This document shows, piece after piece, positions 42,915 through 54,635 of a stretch of DNA of 64,000 nucleotides; position 1 is the stretch's first letter, and each line of letters opens with the position of its first letter. The position numbers were made by a program, and so were the translations under genes. Below the pieces are notes generated by a model. It did not search any database, was not told the DNA's origin, and saw nothing but the letters and a program-made list of their open reading frames with translations. Origin of the DNA: Craspedostauros australis (taxonomy: Eukaryota; Bacillariophyta; Bacillariophyceae; Mastogloiales; Achnanthaceae); NCBI GenBank assembly GCA_026770025.1, contig JAMXDE010000003.1, positions 434,001-498,000 of the forward strand, given 5' to 3'.

Positions 42915-45900
42915 ATGTCGATGAAACTGAGAGACCTGATCCGCAAGGTGCGGGCCTGCAAAACGGCGGCGGAAGAACGTGCCGTCATTGCCAAGGAATC
43001 CGCCATGATCCGTACCGCCATCCGCGAAGAGCAGGAGCATTACCGGCACCGCAACGTCGCCAAGCTCCTCTTCATGCACATGCTGGGTGAGTACTGCTCT
43101 CGAGTATCTGTGGCCCGTTGTTGCATTGCATTGGCAGGCCATTTTCAGCTTGCGGTCATTGATCCGGTTGGCAGTCCCGTTCGTGAACCAGATCTGCGCT
43201 GCGCCTTGTCATTGGGATGCAATCTAACTGTATCCGGATGGTGCAGTGGGCAGGATGATAGCAATGATTATGATGATAAGGTGGCGACGATGGCACACCA
43301 ATCAACCAAACAATCAATGTACTCTGTCTCTCTCTCTCTCTCAATTCACATGCTAACCCCATGCTTGCCTTCCATTCTCTCATCCTGCCGACAATGACTG
43401 GAACATGAACTGTTCGGACGCGTTGGTGCACGTCCAACACCATGACCTATTGATCCATCTTCGATACTCCACTGCACCACGCTCGATCATCAATCAACTG
43501 GCATCTACTCGTACGCTGATGCTGATGATGTTGATGCTGGATGTGTGACGTTGGTGTTGATATTGATGTTCGGGGATACGATGACAAACGATTGACGAAT
43601 GATCAACACGCACTTCCCGACGATTGCATGGTTGCGTTTATTCATGATGTGGTCCGACATGTCTCTGGTCCCTCCACTTTGCCATCGTTGACATCACCAA
43701 TGCCACCGCTGTCCCGTGACATTACGATGAATGGACAAAACTCGTGACAAATGGAATACAATGAACAATGAACAATAACCGGCACTCGTACGTTGGCGAC
43801 ACAGGTTATCCGACTCACTTCGGACAGCTGGAATGCATGAAGCTCACGGCTTCGCCGCACTTCCCCGAGAAGCGAATTGGATACCTTGGGATGATGCTGC
43901 TGCTGTCGGAGGAGGCGGACGTGCTCATGCTGGCAACGAACTCGCTCAAAAACGATCTCAACAGCCAGAACAAGTTCGTGGCAGGGCTGGCGCTCTGCGC
44001 GATCGGCAACCTCGCCACGGCGGACATGTCTCGTGACCTCGCGCCGGAGGTGGACAAGCACCTCAAATCGTCCCGCCCGTACCTGAGGAAAAAGGCCAAC
44101 CTTGCCATGGCGCGCTGCCTGACGAAATGCCCCGATCTGGTGGAGGACTTTGTGGATCGGGTGGTCAGCCTGCTCAAGGACAAATCTCACGGCGTCCTCA
44201 TCACGGTCGTGCAGCTCATGACGGAGGTCCTGGTCATCGATTACGAAAACGCCATCGAGGAGGACACCGACCCATTCTCAACAGACTGCCGAAGGGCCTT
44301 CCTCAGGCTGGTGCCCATGCTGGTCAAGATGCTGCGGAACCTCCTGTCATCCGGCTACTCCCCAGAATACGACATCGCCGGCATTGCCGATCCCTTCCTG
44401 CAGGTGCAGCTCCTGACGTTGCTGCGGCTCCTGGGTGCCAAGAACGAGAAGGCTTCGGAGGAAATGAACGACGTGCTCGCGCAGGTTGCCACCAACACGG
44501 ACACATCCAAGAATGCAGGAAATGCCATCCTGTACGAATGCGTGCAGACAGTCATGGGCATCGAATCGGAGGATGGGCTGCGGGTCCTCGCCGTCAACAT
44601 CCTGGGACGCTTCCTGCTGAACCGCGACAACAACATCCGCTACGTCGCGCTCAACACCCTGTCGAGATGTATCGTGGAACAGACGCATATGACATCCGAC
44701 AAACATGATGTCTCGCCCAGCGGACAAAACGCGTCGGCAAACAGCGCGCTGTCCGCGTTGCAGAAGCACCGCAATACAGTCGTCGATTGCTTGAAAGATC
44801 CGGACGTCACCATCCGACAGCGGGCGCTGGAGCTCATCTATCACTTGGTGAACCACGATAACGTCCGCACGCTGACCGCCGAGCTCCTCAACTACCTCGT
44901 GCTGTGCCCGCGGGAGCATCGCAGCGATATCTGCACCCGCATCCTGCGTGTCGTGGACCGATTCAGTCCCGACGATCGCTGGCGAGTCGACACCCTCATC
45001 ACCATGATGACCATCGCAGGACGTGAGGCCTCGTATGATGTGCAATCAGCCACCATCGTCTACATCTCCCGAGCGCCAGAGGACGTCCATGCCTACGCCA
45101 CGCACAAGCTGCTGAAGGCTATCCGTGACGATGACGGCAGCCAGCGCGGATTGCTCGCGGTCGGCATTTGGTGCATCGGCGAGTTCGGTGACCTTCTGCT
45201 CAAGCCGTACTCGCACGCACCGACGCCGGGTGTTAGTGACGCCAACGGGGCTCCGGTGTCGTTCATGGAGATGAACCCATCGGACGTCGTCCAAGCGGTC
45301 GACACGGTCATCAACCGACATTCCTGTACAGAGGAGGTCAAGCAACGTGCGCTGACCTGCTTCGCCAAGCTGACGGACCGATTCGCCGACAAGGGCGACG
45401 CAGCGGCATTGTCCCGTCTTGACGGTCTCATCAAGAAGCATCAAGGATCGCACAGCCTCGAACTGCAGCTGAGATCCTGCGAGTACGATGCCCTGCTCCA
45501 TGCCGCCAAGGGAATGAAGCTGGTCATCGCCAAGCCATCCAAGCCCGATGAAGAGGACCTCTTCGGTGTGTCCGATGCGGCTGCCGGTGGCGAGGTCAGC
45601 GCAGGTGTCAAGGCGGCGGCAAAGGACGCGCTTGCGCGCATGCCTGTGGTCGACGTGAAGATGCTGCAGCGACGACAGGCCGCCGATGCCTTTGCCGAAG
45701 GCAGGAAGATGCCAGGCATCGTCGCTCCATCGGGTGGAGGTTCCGGCAGCGATGATCTGCTGGACATCTTCGGGGGCGGTACCACTGAAGCCCCTGCCGG
45801 AGCTGCTGTCGCCGACACTGCAGCAACAGCAGACGCAGGAGGAGAAGGCGCGAAGAGCGACTTGGACATCCTCGCCGACGTCTTCGCAGCTTCGTCCGCT

Positions 45901-46863
45901 CAGCCAGCCGCAGGAGCCGGCAGCGGTGGATACGATCCATTCTCGAATCCTGCACCAGCGGCCGCCGCCGCTGTCAACCCGCTCGATCTGTTCGGTGCGC
46001 CCGCCTCACAAGCACCCGCTCCCGCAGTCAATCCCATGGACTTGTTCGGTGCCAGTGCGGCACCTGCACCTGCTGCCACGAATCCAATGGATCTGTTCGG
46101 CGCGGCGGCAACATCCACCACAGCACCAACGCAAGTCGACATGTTTGGATCGGCTGGTGCTGGTGTAGCCGCACCACCGGCGGCAGCATCCAACTCGCTG
46201 GACATGTTCGGAGCAACTCCTGCTGCTGCCAGCGCGCCGGCGCCAGCGGTCAGCACGGATCCGTTCGCTGCCATGGTGACACCCGCCCCAGCTGCAGCAG
46301 CACCGGCCGCGGCGACAGGTTCCCTGAATCCGCTCGATTTGTACGGAGCTCCAGCGCCAGCCGCGCCGACAGCGTTGCTGGATGTGTTCGGTAGCACCCC
46401 AGCACAGCCTCAGCAGCAACAGGCAGCGCCGGTTCCAGTTGCCAACACAATGACCACCCCTGCTGTCAGTGGAGGTGCCTCATCCGAGTCCGTGACTGTA
46501 CCAGGTTTCACTCACAGCGGCCTGACGGTTGACTTCGTGTGCACCAAGCCTGACAAATGGAACAGCCAGATCTCAGAACTGGTGGCCACCTGCAAGAACG
46601 CTGCTGGCGCACCAATCCACGGTTTCAACCTCCAGTGCGCTGTTCCAAAGTACGTCACGAAGGAGATGGAGCCCGCTTCGTCCACGACAATCCCCGTCAC
46701 CGGCGGGAACAACCCAAAGCTCGTCACGCAAAAGATCAAGGTTACGAACACGCAGCTGGGATCGAAAAAGCTGATGCTCAAGCTCAAGGTTGGATTCACG
46801 CTGAACGGGAACAAGATAGAGCATATGGCAACGTGCTCCGCGTTCCCACAGGGAACGTACTAA
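42915..46863 (+). CDS. AP1G: AP-1 complex gamma-adaptin
   Basis: Two exons, 42915-43086 and 43805-46863; the 718-bp intron splits a glycine codon (G|GT) exactly at [11 protein letters not shown], the best-conserved block of adaptins. 1076 residues. The N-terminal trunk (about 1-620) is HEAT-like adaptin. The hinge (about 700-920) is Ala/Pro-rich with DLFG/DMFG motifs recurring every ~15-20 residues ([39 protein letters not shown]). The C-terminus from [13 protein letters not shown] to FPQGTY is the gamma-ear (GAE) domain. It sorts cargo between trans-Golgi and endosomes with clathrin. The intron carries TACTCGTA (43506-43513). Confidence 0.95.
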
Positions 46864-47182
46864 GGTACTACGTAAGATGTCACACCTCCTCCAACTGGAT
46901 CAAATAGTTGAACAAGCGATACGCTACACATGCCAAGATCTGCCATTGCTGCTGCCTGCCGCTGTCATTGTCGTTATTGTTTGCTGTTGGGGTAGATCGT
47001 AGAACATGGGTAATACTCCTTGTGATACGGTTGAGTAGCTTTGTTTTTAGTTATTGTTTTGTGATGTTTTAGCATTCTGTGTTATCAGAACGGTGATGTT
47101 GCAGACGCCATTGGCACACGGAGTGTGTGCAGCCTTACGTGCATCGCAATGTGAGGACGACCAGAAGATGTTTCTGCTTGCA
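46864..47182. other. Convergent intergenic region
   Basis: 319 bp, no gene or distinctive element seen. Confidence 0.5.
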
Positions 47183-48313
47183 CTACGAACTCTTCTTGAT
47201 GCCCTTCACGATGTACATGGGATCCGACCGTCCTGGATTGGGTGAGATGTCGGTGCAGGAGGGTGGTTCGAACAATCCTGAGTAGTGATAGAAAGATCCC
47301 ACGATAAAGATGTGCTCGAGATCATTGGTCTGAAGCCAGATTTGGAACGCCTTTGTCGGGAAGCAGCGGTTGCTCATGGAGATGTAGCACACGCCACCTG
47401 GACGCAGGACGCGACCGATCTCCTCGAAGATCTGTTTTGGCTTATTGAGGTAATCGATGGAGACGACGCACGTGACGACGTCGAAGGAGTTGTCTTCGAG
47501 CGGGAAGACGGGATCCTCGTTGAGGTCCTTGACGACGTAATCCGTGAGCTGCGGGTTCTGGCTCAGCTCGTAGTCGTTCATGCCGAGACCGACGACCTTG
47601 CCGCCCTTGAAGTCCTTCGGGTAGTGCGACACCCAGGAGCTGCAAATGTCCAGGACATCCTGGCCTTCTTTGAAGTTTTCGGAATAGAACTTGGTGAGGG
47701 CGGCGACCGCGGAGTCATCGATGTGATAGACCAGCCGTGGGCTGTCATAGAAGATTCTGTTTGTGCATTGCGCATTTGGTGATTCATCAGTTCATGGATG
47801 AGTGAGGACCGTCGGGAGAAGTAGGGTAGAGTGATGTGTCGAGCATGAAGATTGATGCAAATAGTTGATGAGATGTATTAGAGTATGAATATATGTGGGC
47901 ATGAAGCATTGTGCGCAAGGGGCAGCCCCCTGCTTCTCCACTCTCTTGCCATCTTCCTCTTGTGCACCAGCCAACCACACGACGTTCCGATGGTACGGGT
48001 GCTCTGGTATCGCATTGTGCCGCATTGTGTGACATGGCATGAAAGGATATGAGTAGGCCACAATACACAAAACAACAGGAAATACGCACCCATCATCGGA
48101 TTCATCCATTCGGGTGAAGTCTGTATCTGTGTAGGGCCATTCGGCAGGCCACTTCGGTGCCTGCAGCACCTTCTCCGCTGTGTTCTTCAACGCGACTGGG
48201 TATCGGGAACCGGCTACCCTGCGGGAGGGAAGGAACGCCACGGTGGACATGAAGGCGCATGTGATCACTAGCAACGCCAGCAACGTCGATAGGAGGCTTT
48301 GTCGGGTCGTCAT
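47183..48313 (-). CDS. Plastid-targeted SAM-dependent methyltransferase
   Basis: Two exons, 48090-48313 and 47183-47756 (intron 333 bp, phase 2); 265 residues. Residues 1-27 form a signal peptide (LLSTLLALLVITCAFMSTVA) with cleavage at TVA|FLPSRR: the Phe at +1 and a basic Ser/Arg-rich transit region are the ASAFAP signal of secondary plastids. The mature enzyme has a Methyltransf_11-like core: DVLDICSSWVS for motif I (GxGxG-like position replaced by CSSW), VKDLN.DP and D.FDVVTCVVSIDYL, then VLRPGGVCYISMS. Methyltransferase activity is inferred from the fold; substrate unknown. The CSSW variant at the SAM loop is odd but seen in some plant and algal relatives. Confidence 0.85.
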
Positions 48314-49250
48314 GGTACGTTGTACGTTGTATGTAGTACGTAGTGTGTTGGTATTCGGTGGGAGAGAGTGCGAGTAAGAAGTGTGCTTGCGTTGTGGGTG
48401 TCATTGACGATCAACGATCAGCTTGCCATTGCGTGGATTGTGGAGATGTTGGGCATTGGCATGTTGCCTCGTTTTGTTGGCGTTGCTGTTGGCGGAACGC
48501 TGATCTCTGGATCTTTGGAGGGAAATGTGTGATGTGGACTGACGTGTTTTGTGGAGAATCAAGTCACCACTGGAAGCCCAGCTTTGGATCTTACCTTGGC
48601 GTCGGTGTCGTAGCTCGTACTCGTACTCGTACTCGTGCCATCCGAGCCACGAGTATGCCCAACTCCCAAGGGAGGCACCATCCAGAGCTCATAACGTAAT
48701 CGCAGTGTCCTAGCATAATATATAAGGTCTTGTTCCTAATCCATGGAGTACTTGTCATAAAAGTTCAGTCAAAGTGATGTTCCATCATCGTAGGTAGCAA
48801 CAAGCGAAGGGAGGAACGAAGATCTCGAAACTTGCACAGTCAAGATGACTTGCTGGACGCACTGCTATTAGTAGGATCTGAATAAAAGAATGCTTGCGAC
48901 TGGGTGATGCAAGCACGGAGCCCAGATCTCATGATCCTCCCAATAGAGAAAGTCCCATCATAATCACTCATCCGTTGTCGTTCATCGGTTTGAATCTGGA
49001 ACCACCAACGCGCTTATCTCAGGCCTGCAGGATTCCACATCGATGAGCTGCCATCTCAATTCACGAGTGATTTCATGTATTTGGCATATCACATGCAACA
49101 GCGCAACCGTATTGTGGCACACCAACGCAGTTGTTGAATGGATAGTCATGTGTGGTGAACATCACAGAGGTAGCAAGAGTTCGTCGAGTTATGAGGAGAA
49201 AGTGAGTGAGTGGCTGAATGATGAACGATCGCAGCTTTCGAACAAGCTTG
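48314..49250. other. Intergenic region with tandem TACTCGTA
   Basis: No gene recognised. GTACTCGTACTCGTACTCGT at 48617-48636 overlaps two TACTCGTA octamers. The right end may hold a last small exon of the dehydratase gene (49189-49251). Confidence 0.45.
48618..48631. promoter_or_regulatory. Tandem TACTCGTA octamer pair
   Basis: Two overlapping copies (48618-48625 and 48624-48631) of an octamer found at least 17 times in this window, always outside coding sequence. A regulatory role is inferred from frequency and placement only. Confidence 0.3.
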
Positions 49251-49313
49251 CCTCCCAAGAAGAGCAAGCACACAAGTATGTGTGCATGTATCCACAGCGG
49301 CCAGCACACTCAC

Positions 49314-50021
49314 CGTCGCCAGGAAGAAGTCATGATGCGACAATCCTTCCAACACCCTCGTATGACATCGGATCGTCGTCCGCACCTGCCACACCTTCTG
49401 CCGCGGAACGATAACGCGTTCCAAGTGAATCGAAGGGAAGTGATCATTCATCTGCGCCACGGCCGCCATCTCCTTGGCGAACGCTGCACCCGACAGATAG
49501 TCAGGATGCACGAACGTGCGCATGATGGCGACTTCGTCCGTGTCGAGCTCCCATGCCGCATCCAACGTCAGGAGGAGTTCGCGGGCGCGTGCTGCGTCCA
49601 GCGGCTTGCCATCCTGGCCGTACGGATCGCACTTTTGGTTGGGTCTGCGTGCGAATGGATCGGGACGTGTGGGAGTGGGTTTGGCAGCGTCGTCGCTGAG
49701 GTTGCGGCGTTGCGCGTCACGATTGCGCAGGTGCGGTTTATTGCGCTCGGGTTGGAACCTTCCAATCATGTGGAAAGATGAATGCGATCGTCGCACAGCA
49801 TTGGCGTTGCTGAGATCTCTACCACCACTGTCACAACCAACCATTGTCTTGGGAGCAGCGCCAGCGTGGATCGAATGGCGGAGAAATGCTTCCGCGGTGA
49901 TCCACGCTCGTTGCCTGCCAAGATGGAATCGTGTGACTTGCGAGCCTGTGGCTGGTCCATCGACAGCAGCGCCGAGGTGAGCGCAACGTCGCATGACGCT
50001 GTGGTTGGAGAATGCTCTCAT
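49314..50021 (-). CDS. Pterin-4a-carbinolamine dehydratase-like protein, probably mitochondrial
   Basis: A 236-codon exon from ATG 50021, followed by a GTGAGTGTG donor at 49313; the gene continues in at least one further small exon. The best acceptor gives an exon at 49189-49251 (ASLFESCDRSS...), leaving a 62-bp intron, much shorter than the others here, so the end is uncertain. The C-terminal half matches the dehydratase family: AAFAKEMAAVAQMNDHFPSI (the usual A..A....NHHP, with DH-F-P), then IRCHTRVLEGLSHHDFFLA (THxxxGLTxxDf). The N-terminal 120 residues are Arg/Ser/His-rich and acid-poor, like a mitochondrial presequence. The family dehydrates 4a-hydroxytetrahydrobiopterin; in algae the exact role is less clear. 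Confidence 0.78.
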
Positions 50022-50216
50022 CGTTGATGCAGATGGTTCCTGATACCTGTTCCCTGATGTCTGGTCTGTGTGTGAGAATGTAAGGCAGGTACACACGAAT
50101 ATGTGCAGACACGCGCGGTGGATTGGTTCGTTACCGCGATGAAACGCAGTGTTGTTGTGTCGTCCGTCCATTTGCAAACTAGTTAAACCAAAATATCGCC
50201 AGATTACGAAACAACA

Positions 50217-50289
50217 ACCCGGTTAGCTCAGTCGGCAGAGCGCTCGGCTTTTAACCGTGTGGTCGTGGGTTCGATCCCCACATCGGGTG
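50217..50289 (+). tRNA. tRNA-Lys (anticodon TTT)
   Basis: 73-nt cloverleaf: acceptor ACCCGGT pairs with ATCGGGT (one G-U), D-stem GCTC/GAGC, anticodon loop CTTTTAA with TTT at 50250-50252, T-arm GTGGG TTCGATC CCCAC, discriminator G. The anticodon stem CTCGG/CCGTG has one U-U mismatch. The internal A box (TAGCTCAGTCGG) and B box (GGTTCGATCCC) are good. Confidence 0.95.
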
Positions 50290-50294
50290 CTATA

Positions 50295-50299
50295 TTTTT
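50295..50299 (+). terminator. RNA polymerase III terminator (T5)
   Basis: TTTTT run starting 6 bp after the tRNA-Lys end, normal for Pol III genes. Confidence 0.8.
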
Positions 50300-51081
50300 G
50301 GAAGCCACTGTTGCGACGTCCCAAGCAGCTATCGTCACTGTCGCTTTCCCTTTTGCTTGTCTCCAAACGATGTCTCTCTCTCTCGTTTGCATCCTGATCG
50401 ATCCTCCGGGCGACGTTGTCTCCTTCTTCTTCGACCCACGCCTCGTTCGCATGGCCGGGACGTTGCTGGAGAGTGCGGTTTCTTTGCGTGTTGGAAGACT
50501 TCTTTTCTGTCTTCCCGTGGAATTCTGGAAGATGGAGGCCTCATCGCCGAAGAGCATCGACCGTGGTGCTCGAAGTAGGTGTTGCATCCTTTGAGGTTCC
50601 TGCCTCGCTGGTGAAGTGAGATCGCGAATGTTCCTGTTGGTACTCTTGCTCTCCACTCTGTCTCAGTATCTCTTCGCAGGCTGTTCCAACAAGAGTGTTG
50701 TCCATTCCAACAATGTTGTTCTTGCAACAATGCGACGAAGGCAACAACCACCAAAACATCAAACGTCAGGCCAATCTAAGGAGTTGCGCAATAATTTATA
50801 TCCAGCAGTTTCTTGTCACGAATTGCACAAGCACAGCTGAATCGTGGGGTCCAAATGACCGAAACTCACAACGATCGCCACGATTCCCATTCGCGACCTT
50901 CATCCAGATTGATCCGTTGGTTCTTTGTGTTGATCATACATCGTATTCTGCATCTGCTCACTCTCTCCACATACCACCATTCTGCTATTGTTCAAGTGAA
51001 GATCGTTCCTCGCCACATCCCTTTCCTTCTATTCCATCCAATTGACCTCCCACTGCTCAAGCGATCTGCAGTGGTACCATC
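50300..51081. other. Intergenic region upstream of the O-fucosyltransferase-like gene
   Basis: No gene recognised in 782 bp. Confidence 0.45.
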
Positions 51082-52752
51082 ATGTCTTCCGAAGCCACGC
51101 CATCGACGACGGTGGCTGCTGCAGCCGCAAGGCACCTGTCAACCATGGAAAAGATCGCACGGTTCTTCCTCTTTGGTGCGCTGGGATCGATGGCGTTGAA
51201 CATCCTCTACGTCGTCTCCATGCACAATCAGCACGATCCCATGGAAACCTTCATCGATCGGCACGTGCACAGCAACATCGCATCGAGACTGCAGTCGCAG
51301 GCCGTGGCAAAAGGCGACCCCGATGCTCTGTTGGATTGCAGTGTCCATGGGGGACCGTACACTGAGAAGGAGGTCATGGACGTGGTGTACTGGAAGGACA
51401 TCCCTTCCGACAGCAAGTACGTGTCGCCATTTTACGATCCCAACACCGTGCGGTACCTTTCGTTCGAACCAGACGGCGGCGGATGGAACAACATCCGCAT
51501 GAGCATGGAGACCGTGCTGGCGATTGCTGTGGCGACCGGCAGGACGCTCGTGCTGCCACCGAGCCAGAAGATGTATCTCCTGCACGGCAAGACTTTCTCC
51601 TTCGCGGATTTCTTTCCCTTGCAGGAGATCGCCGCGGAGCACGAAGGATTGGAGATCCTGACGATGGAGCAGTTCCTCCTTCGGACGTCGGGGCAGTGGC
51701 GCGACAAGGAAACTGGCGAGATCAGCCTTCCGCCGGGAAATCGCACCAGCTGGGATGGCGCCACGGGAAAGGTCAACTACAAGCTCAATCCTTGGTTGCA
51801 ATCAATATCTATGCATCCCGAGTGGGACAATCGCAAATGCCTGGCAGCGTTTCCAGCGTCGACGGATCCGGAGGATGAAGCCAAGCTGGAGGCCATTCTA
51901 GAGGAAGCGCTCGTCGGGTCACCGACGTACAAGGACTTCATCGGCAAGCCGCATGATGTGGACGCACCGCCAGCAGAGCGTCTGGCGGAGTCATTGGCGG
52001 AGCGCAGCAAGCTCTGCATATACAACCGGGAGATGCAGGAGGCGCCGCTGATCCATTTCAGCGGCAAGCGCAGCATGCCAGGTGGTCGGCTGCTCGTCCA
52101 TTTCTACGCGTTTCTCTACTTCCAAGACTGGAAGCAGGACTTGTGGATGAAGCGCTTCGTCAGAGACCATGTGCGATACATTGATGTCGTGCAATGCGCC
52201 GCGGCGCGCGTTCTGTCGGAGGTGCGGAAACGAGCCAAGGATGGCATCTTCGACGCCTTCCACATCCGCCGTGGTGACTTCCAGTACAAAAAGACGAGGA
52301 TCAGCGCGCAAGAGATATACGACATATCGAAAGAAGAGATCCCGCAGGACACCACGGTGTACGTCGGCACGGACGAACGCGACAAGAAATTCTTCAATGA
52401 CATGGCGTGGCGCTACGACCTCCTCTTCCTCGACGACTTCAAGGACGCCCTGGGCGACGTCGATAAGAACTACTACGGCATGATCGATCAGATCGTCACG
52501 AGCCGCTCGCGAACCTTCTTTGGATGCTGGTTCTCCACGTTCACGGGATACATCACCCGCATGCGTGGTTACCACGCCGTCGGTAGAGACGATGGCATCA
52601 CCGACAGCTACTATTATGCATTGGCGCAGAACAAGTACGCGATGCGAGAATTCTACCCAGTCAAGCAGGCATTCTACTCTCGGGAATTCCCAGCATCTTG
52701 GAGGATGCTCGATTACGATGTGAAGGATGATATCAAAAAGCAATCGAAATAG
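51082..52752 (+). CDS. O-fucosyltransferase-like type II membrane protein
   Basis: 556 residues, one exon. Short N-terminus, then one membrane anchor (about residues 25-46, ARFFLFGALGSMALNILYVV). The lumenal part carries motifs of GDP-fucose protein O-fucosyltransferases: FEPDGGGWNNIRMSMETVLA-type block near residue 130 (GG.NN.R), VYVGTDERD and FHIRRGDF (HxRRxDf) near residue 390, and a C-terminal W/TF block FFGCWFSTFTGYITRMRGY. Such enzymes fucosylate Ser/Thr or other sugars in the Golgi or ER. Activity and acceptor are inferred from family resemblance. Confidence 0.85.
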   Translation: MSSEATPSTTVAAAAARHLSTMEKIARFFLFGALGSMALNILYVVSMHNQHDPMETFIDRHVHSNIASRLQSQAVAKGDPDALLDCSVHGGPYTEKEVMDVVYWKDIPSDSKYVSPFYDPNTVRYLSFEPDGGGWNNIRMSMETVLAIAVATGRTLVLPPSQKMYLLHGKTFSFADFFPLQEIAAEHEGLEILTMEQFLLRTSGQWRDKETGEISLPPGNRTSWDGATGKVNYKLNPWLQSISMHPEWDNRKCLAAFPASTDPEDEAKLEAILEEALVGSPTYKDFIGKPHDVDAPPAERLAESLAERSKLCIYNREMQEAPLIHFSGKRSMPGGRLLVHFYAFLYFQDWKQDLWMKRFVRDHVRYIDVVQCAAARVLSEVRKRAKDGIFDAFHIRRGDFQYKKTRISAQEIYDISKEEIPQDTTVYVGTDERDKKFFNDMAWRYDLLFLDDFKDALGDVDKNYYGMIDQIVTSRSRTFFGCWFSTFTGYITRMRGYHAVGRDDGITDSYYYALAQNKYAMREFYPVKQAFYSREFPASWRMLDYDVKDDIKKQSK

Positions 52753-53264
52753 CTACGATAATACTATTGTATTATGTAATATGTCAGTCTGCTGGCTCTG
52801 GATGTCGTTATGCTCACATACCTGCGTTGGTGTCATGGAATGAACCAAATATAATAATGGGTGCAATTCTTGTTCTGTGCCAGTGTAGAGGAGGAGAAGC
52901 ACGAGGTTGGAGAGAGTGGCGACTCTCTTGTTTGTGTCGAGTACACGAATCACGGATGCAATTCGAATCACGAAGAGGTTCTGATCGAGGTTGCGTTCGT
53001 TGCGTTCGTTGTGTTTGGTCCACCTCTTCCCCATTCTGCCGCGTCTCTCCACCATTCACATCACTGCACCCTTGTACATATACTTGCAAAGTGCATTGCA
53101 TTGCATGGTGCCTGCCCATGAGGCTATCGTAATTTTATGCGTTGAGCGTCCTTGTATTGCATTGAAGGCTGGGTTCATTGCAATACGAGTGAGGGGATTC
53201 GTTCTCGCATCGTAACGACCAACGTGACAGCTACTCGTAATCTGAATTCGACCAACTGCCGACG
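52753..53264. other. Intergenic region with TACTCGTA
   Basis: 512 bp, no gene. Octamer TACTCGTA at 53232-53239, 26 bp before the next ATG. Confidence 0.5.
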
Positions 53265-54635
53265 ATGGTGGCTGGACCCAGAGCAACGCGCAGACGGCCA
53301 GCATATGATTCTTCCTGCGATACGCAAAGCAATGACAACCAGGGCGAGAAATCGATTCCTTCATCCGAGAGAAGCAAGGCATGGTTCATCATCCCATCAC
53401 TCTCCAGCTTGCATTTGGCTCTTGAACGAAATTGCGTGATAAAGTTCATGTTTGGCGTCGCGGCTATTGCTGCGCTTGGCGTCATGGTCGTATCCAACAA
53501 TGCTGGTGGATGGCAGACACAGCCATACTTGCGCGACAGCGATAGAAATAGCAATAGCATCAATGGCGGCAGAGACGGTGTGATGAGGAAAGCATCACCA
53601 TCATTATCATCTTCGATACCTCCAGGTCATGCACCAACACTGGGTGCCAATTCAAATGGCTCAATTCCCAATCCACCGGCCATCGAACGCGCTACGAACA
53701 TTCACGCGCAAAGTAATGCTGCGTCAAGCACATTCCAACACGTGCCTTCGCCCAACGGCAACAACAACAATCGACCGCCTCGAACGAATCAACAGACTCC
53801 CAAAGTGCAAGGCAACAACAAGGATTGGAAATGGTTCGATGGAGATCTGAACGAGTACTACAATTCATTGGAGAAGGACATCCAACGCGACCCGAACAAG
53901 GTGGATAGCTACGCGGTGCACAGGTGGATGGGACCAAAGCGAAGCACGCAAGAACAATACAACATATTGAATGAGGCGTTTGCACGGTACATGCCCGTGC
54001 AGTCCCATCTGAAGGTGCTGGATGGTGGATGCGGGCTGGGCGCCGGCCTCATGTGGATGGAGGAACATCACCCGCATTGGGATCTGAGGGGGTACACCAT
54101 CTCCGAGGAGCAGCATAGGTTCATCGAAACAAAGCTGCCCCAGCACAAATTCAAAACCAATCTGCGATCCTTCAACGAACTGGAAGCGGGAAGCCAGTAT
54201 GACATCATATTCAGCATCGAGGCGTTCATCCATTCCACCAACATATCTCAAACCATCCAGCAATGGTCCGACCATCTGAATCCGGGCGGCATCATCTGCA
54301 TCATCGACGATTTTGTCGCGTCCGACATCACGGACAAGACTGATGCGGGCATGCAGGAGTTTGCAAAGTCATGGCTCGCTAACTCCTTGTTCACGCCATC
54401 CGATCTGCGCTCCGTGGGACAGAAATTCGGATTGGAGGTCGCCGAGAATCGTGATCTGACGAAGGAATACCGCATCATCGAACTGAACTATCGCAATCAG
54501 AAACCCAACATCCACCCGTTCGGCGGTCGCACGCACCAAGGGTGGATGGGATCGAAGTGGCGGCAGAGGTTGACAGTGGAAGGCAAGCTCACGTACAATC
54601 TGATGGTGCTGCAAAAGGCTGCCGCGGATGCATGA
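53265..54635 (+). CDS. Membrane-anchored SAM-dependent methyltransferase
   Basis: 456 residues, one exon. One membrane anchor (about residues 60-78, FMFGVAAIAALGVMVV), an Asn/Ser/Pro-rich stem, then a class I methyltransferase: motif I VLDGGCGLGAGLMW (about 250-263), D/E-rich motif II region, FSIEAFIHS and IICIIDDFVA. The core resembles the Methyltransf_11 / tocopherol methyltransferase group. The anchor plus stem suggests a lumenal Golgi/ER enzyme. The start at 53265 gives a short cytosolic tail; an internal ATG near residue 62 would remove it. Confidence 0.82.
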   Translation: MVAGPRATRRRPAYDSSCDTQSNDNQGEKSIPSSERSKAWFIIPSLSSLHLALERNCVIKFMFGVAAIAALGVMVVSNNAGGWQTQPYLRDSDRNSNSINGGRDGVMRKASPSLSSSIPPGHAPTLGANSNGSIPNPPAIERATNIHAQSNAASSTFQHVPSPNGNNNNRPPRTNQQTPKVQGNNKDWKWFDGDLNEYYNSLEKDIQRDPNKVDSYAVHRWMGPKRSTQEQYNILNEAFARYMPVQSHLKVLDGGCGLGAGLMWMEEHHPHWDLRGYTISEEQHRFIETKLPQHKFKTNLRSFNELEAGSQYDIIFSIEAFIHSTNISQTIQQWSDHLNPGGIICIIDDFVASDITDKTDAGMQEFAKSWLANSLFTPSDLRSVGQKFGLEVAENRDLTKEYRIIELNYRNQKPNIHPFGGRTHQGWMGSKWRQRLTVEGKLTYNLMVLQKAAADA

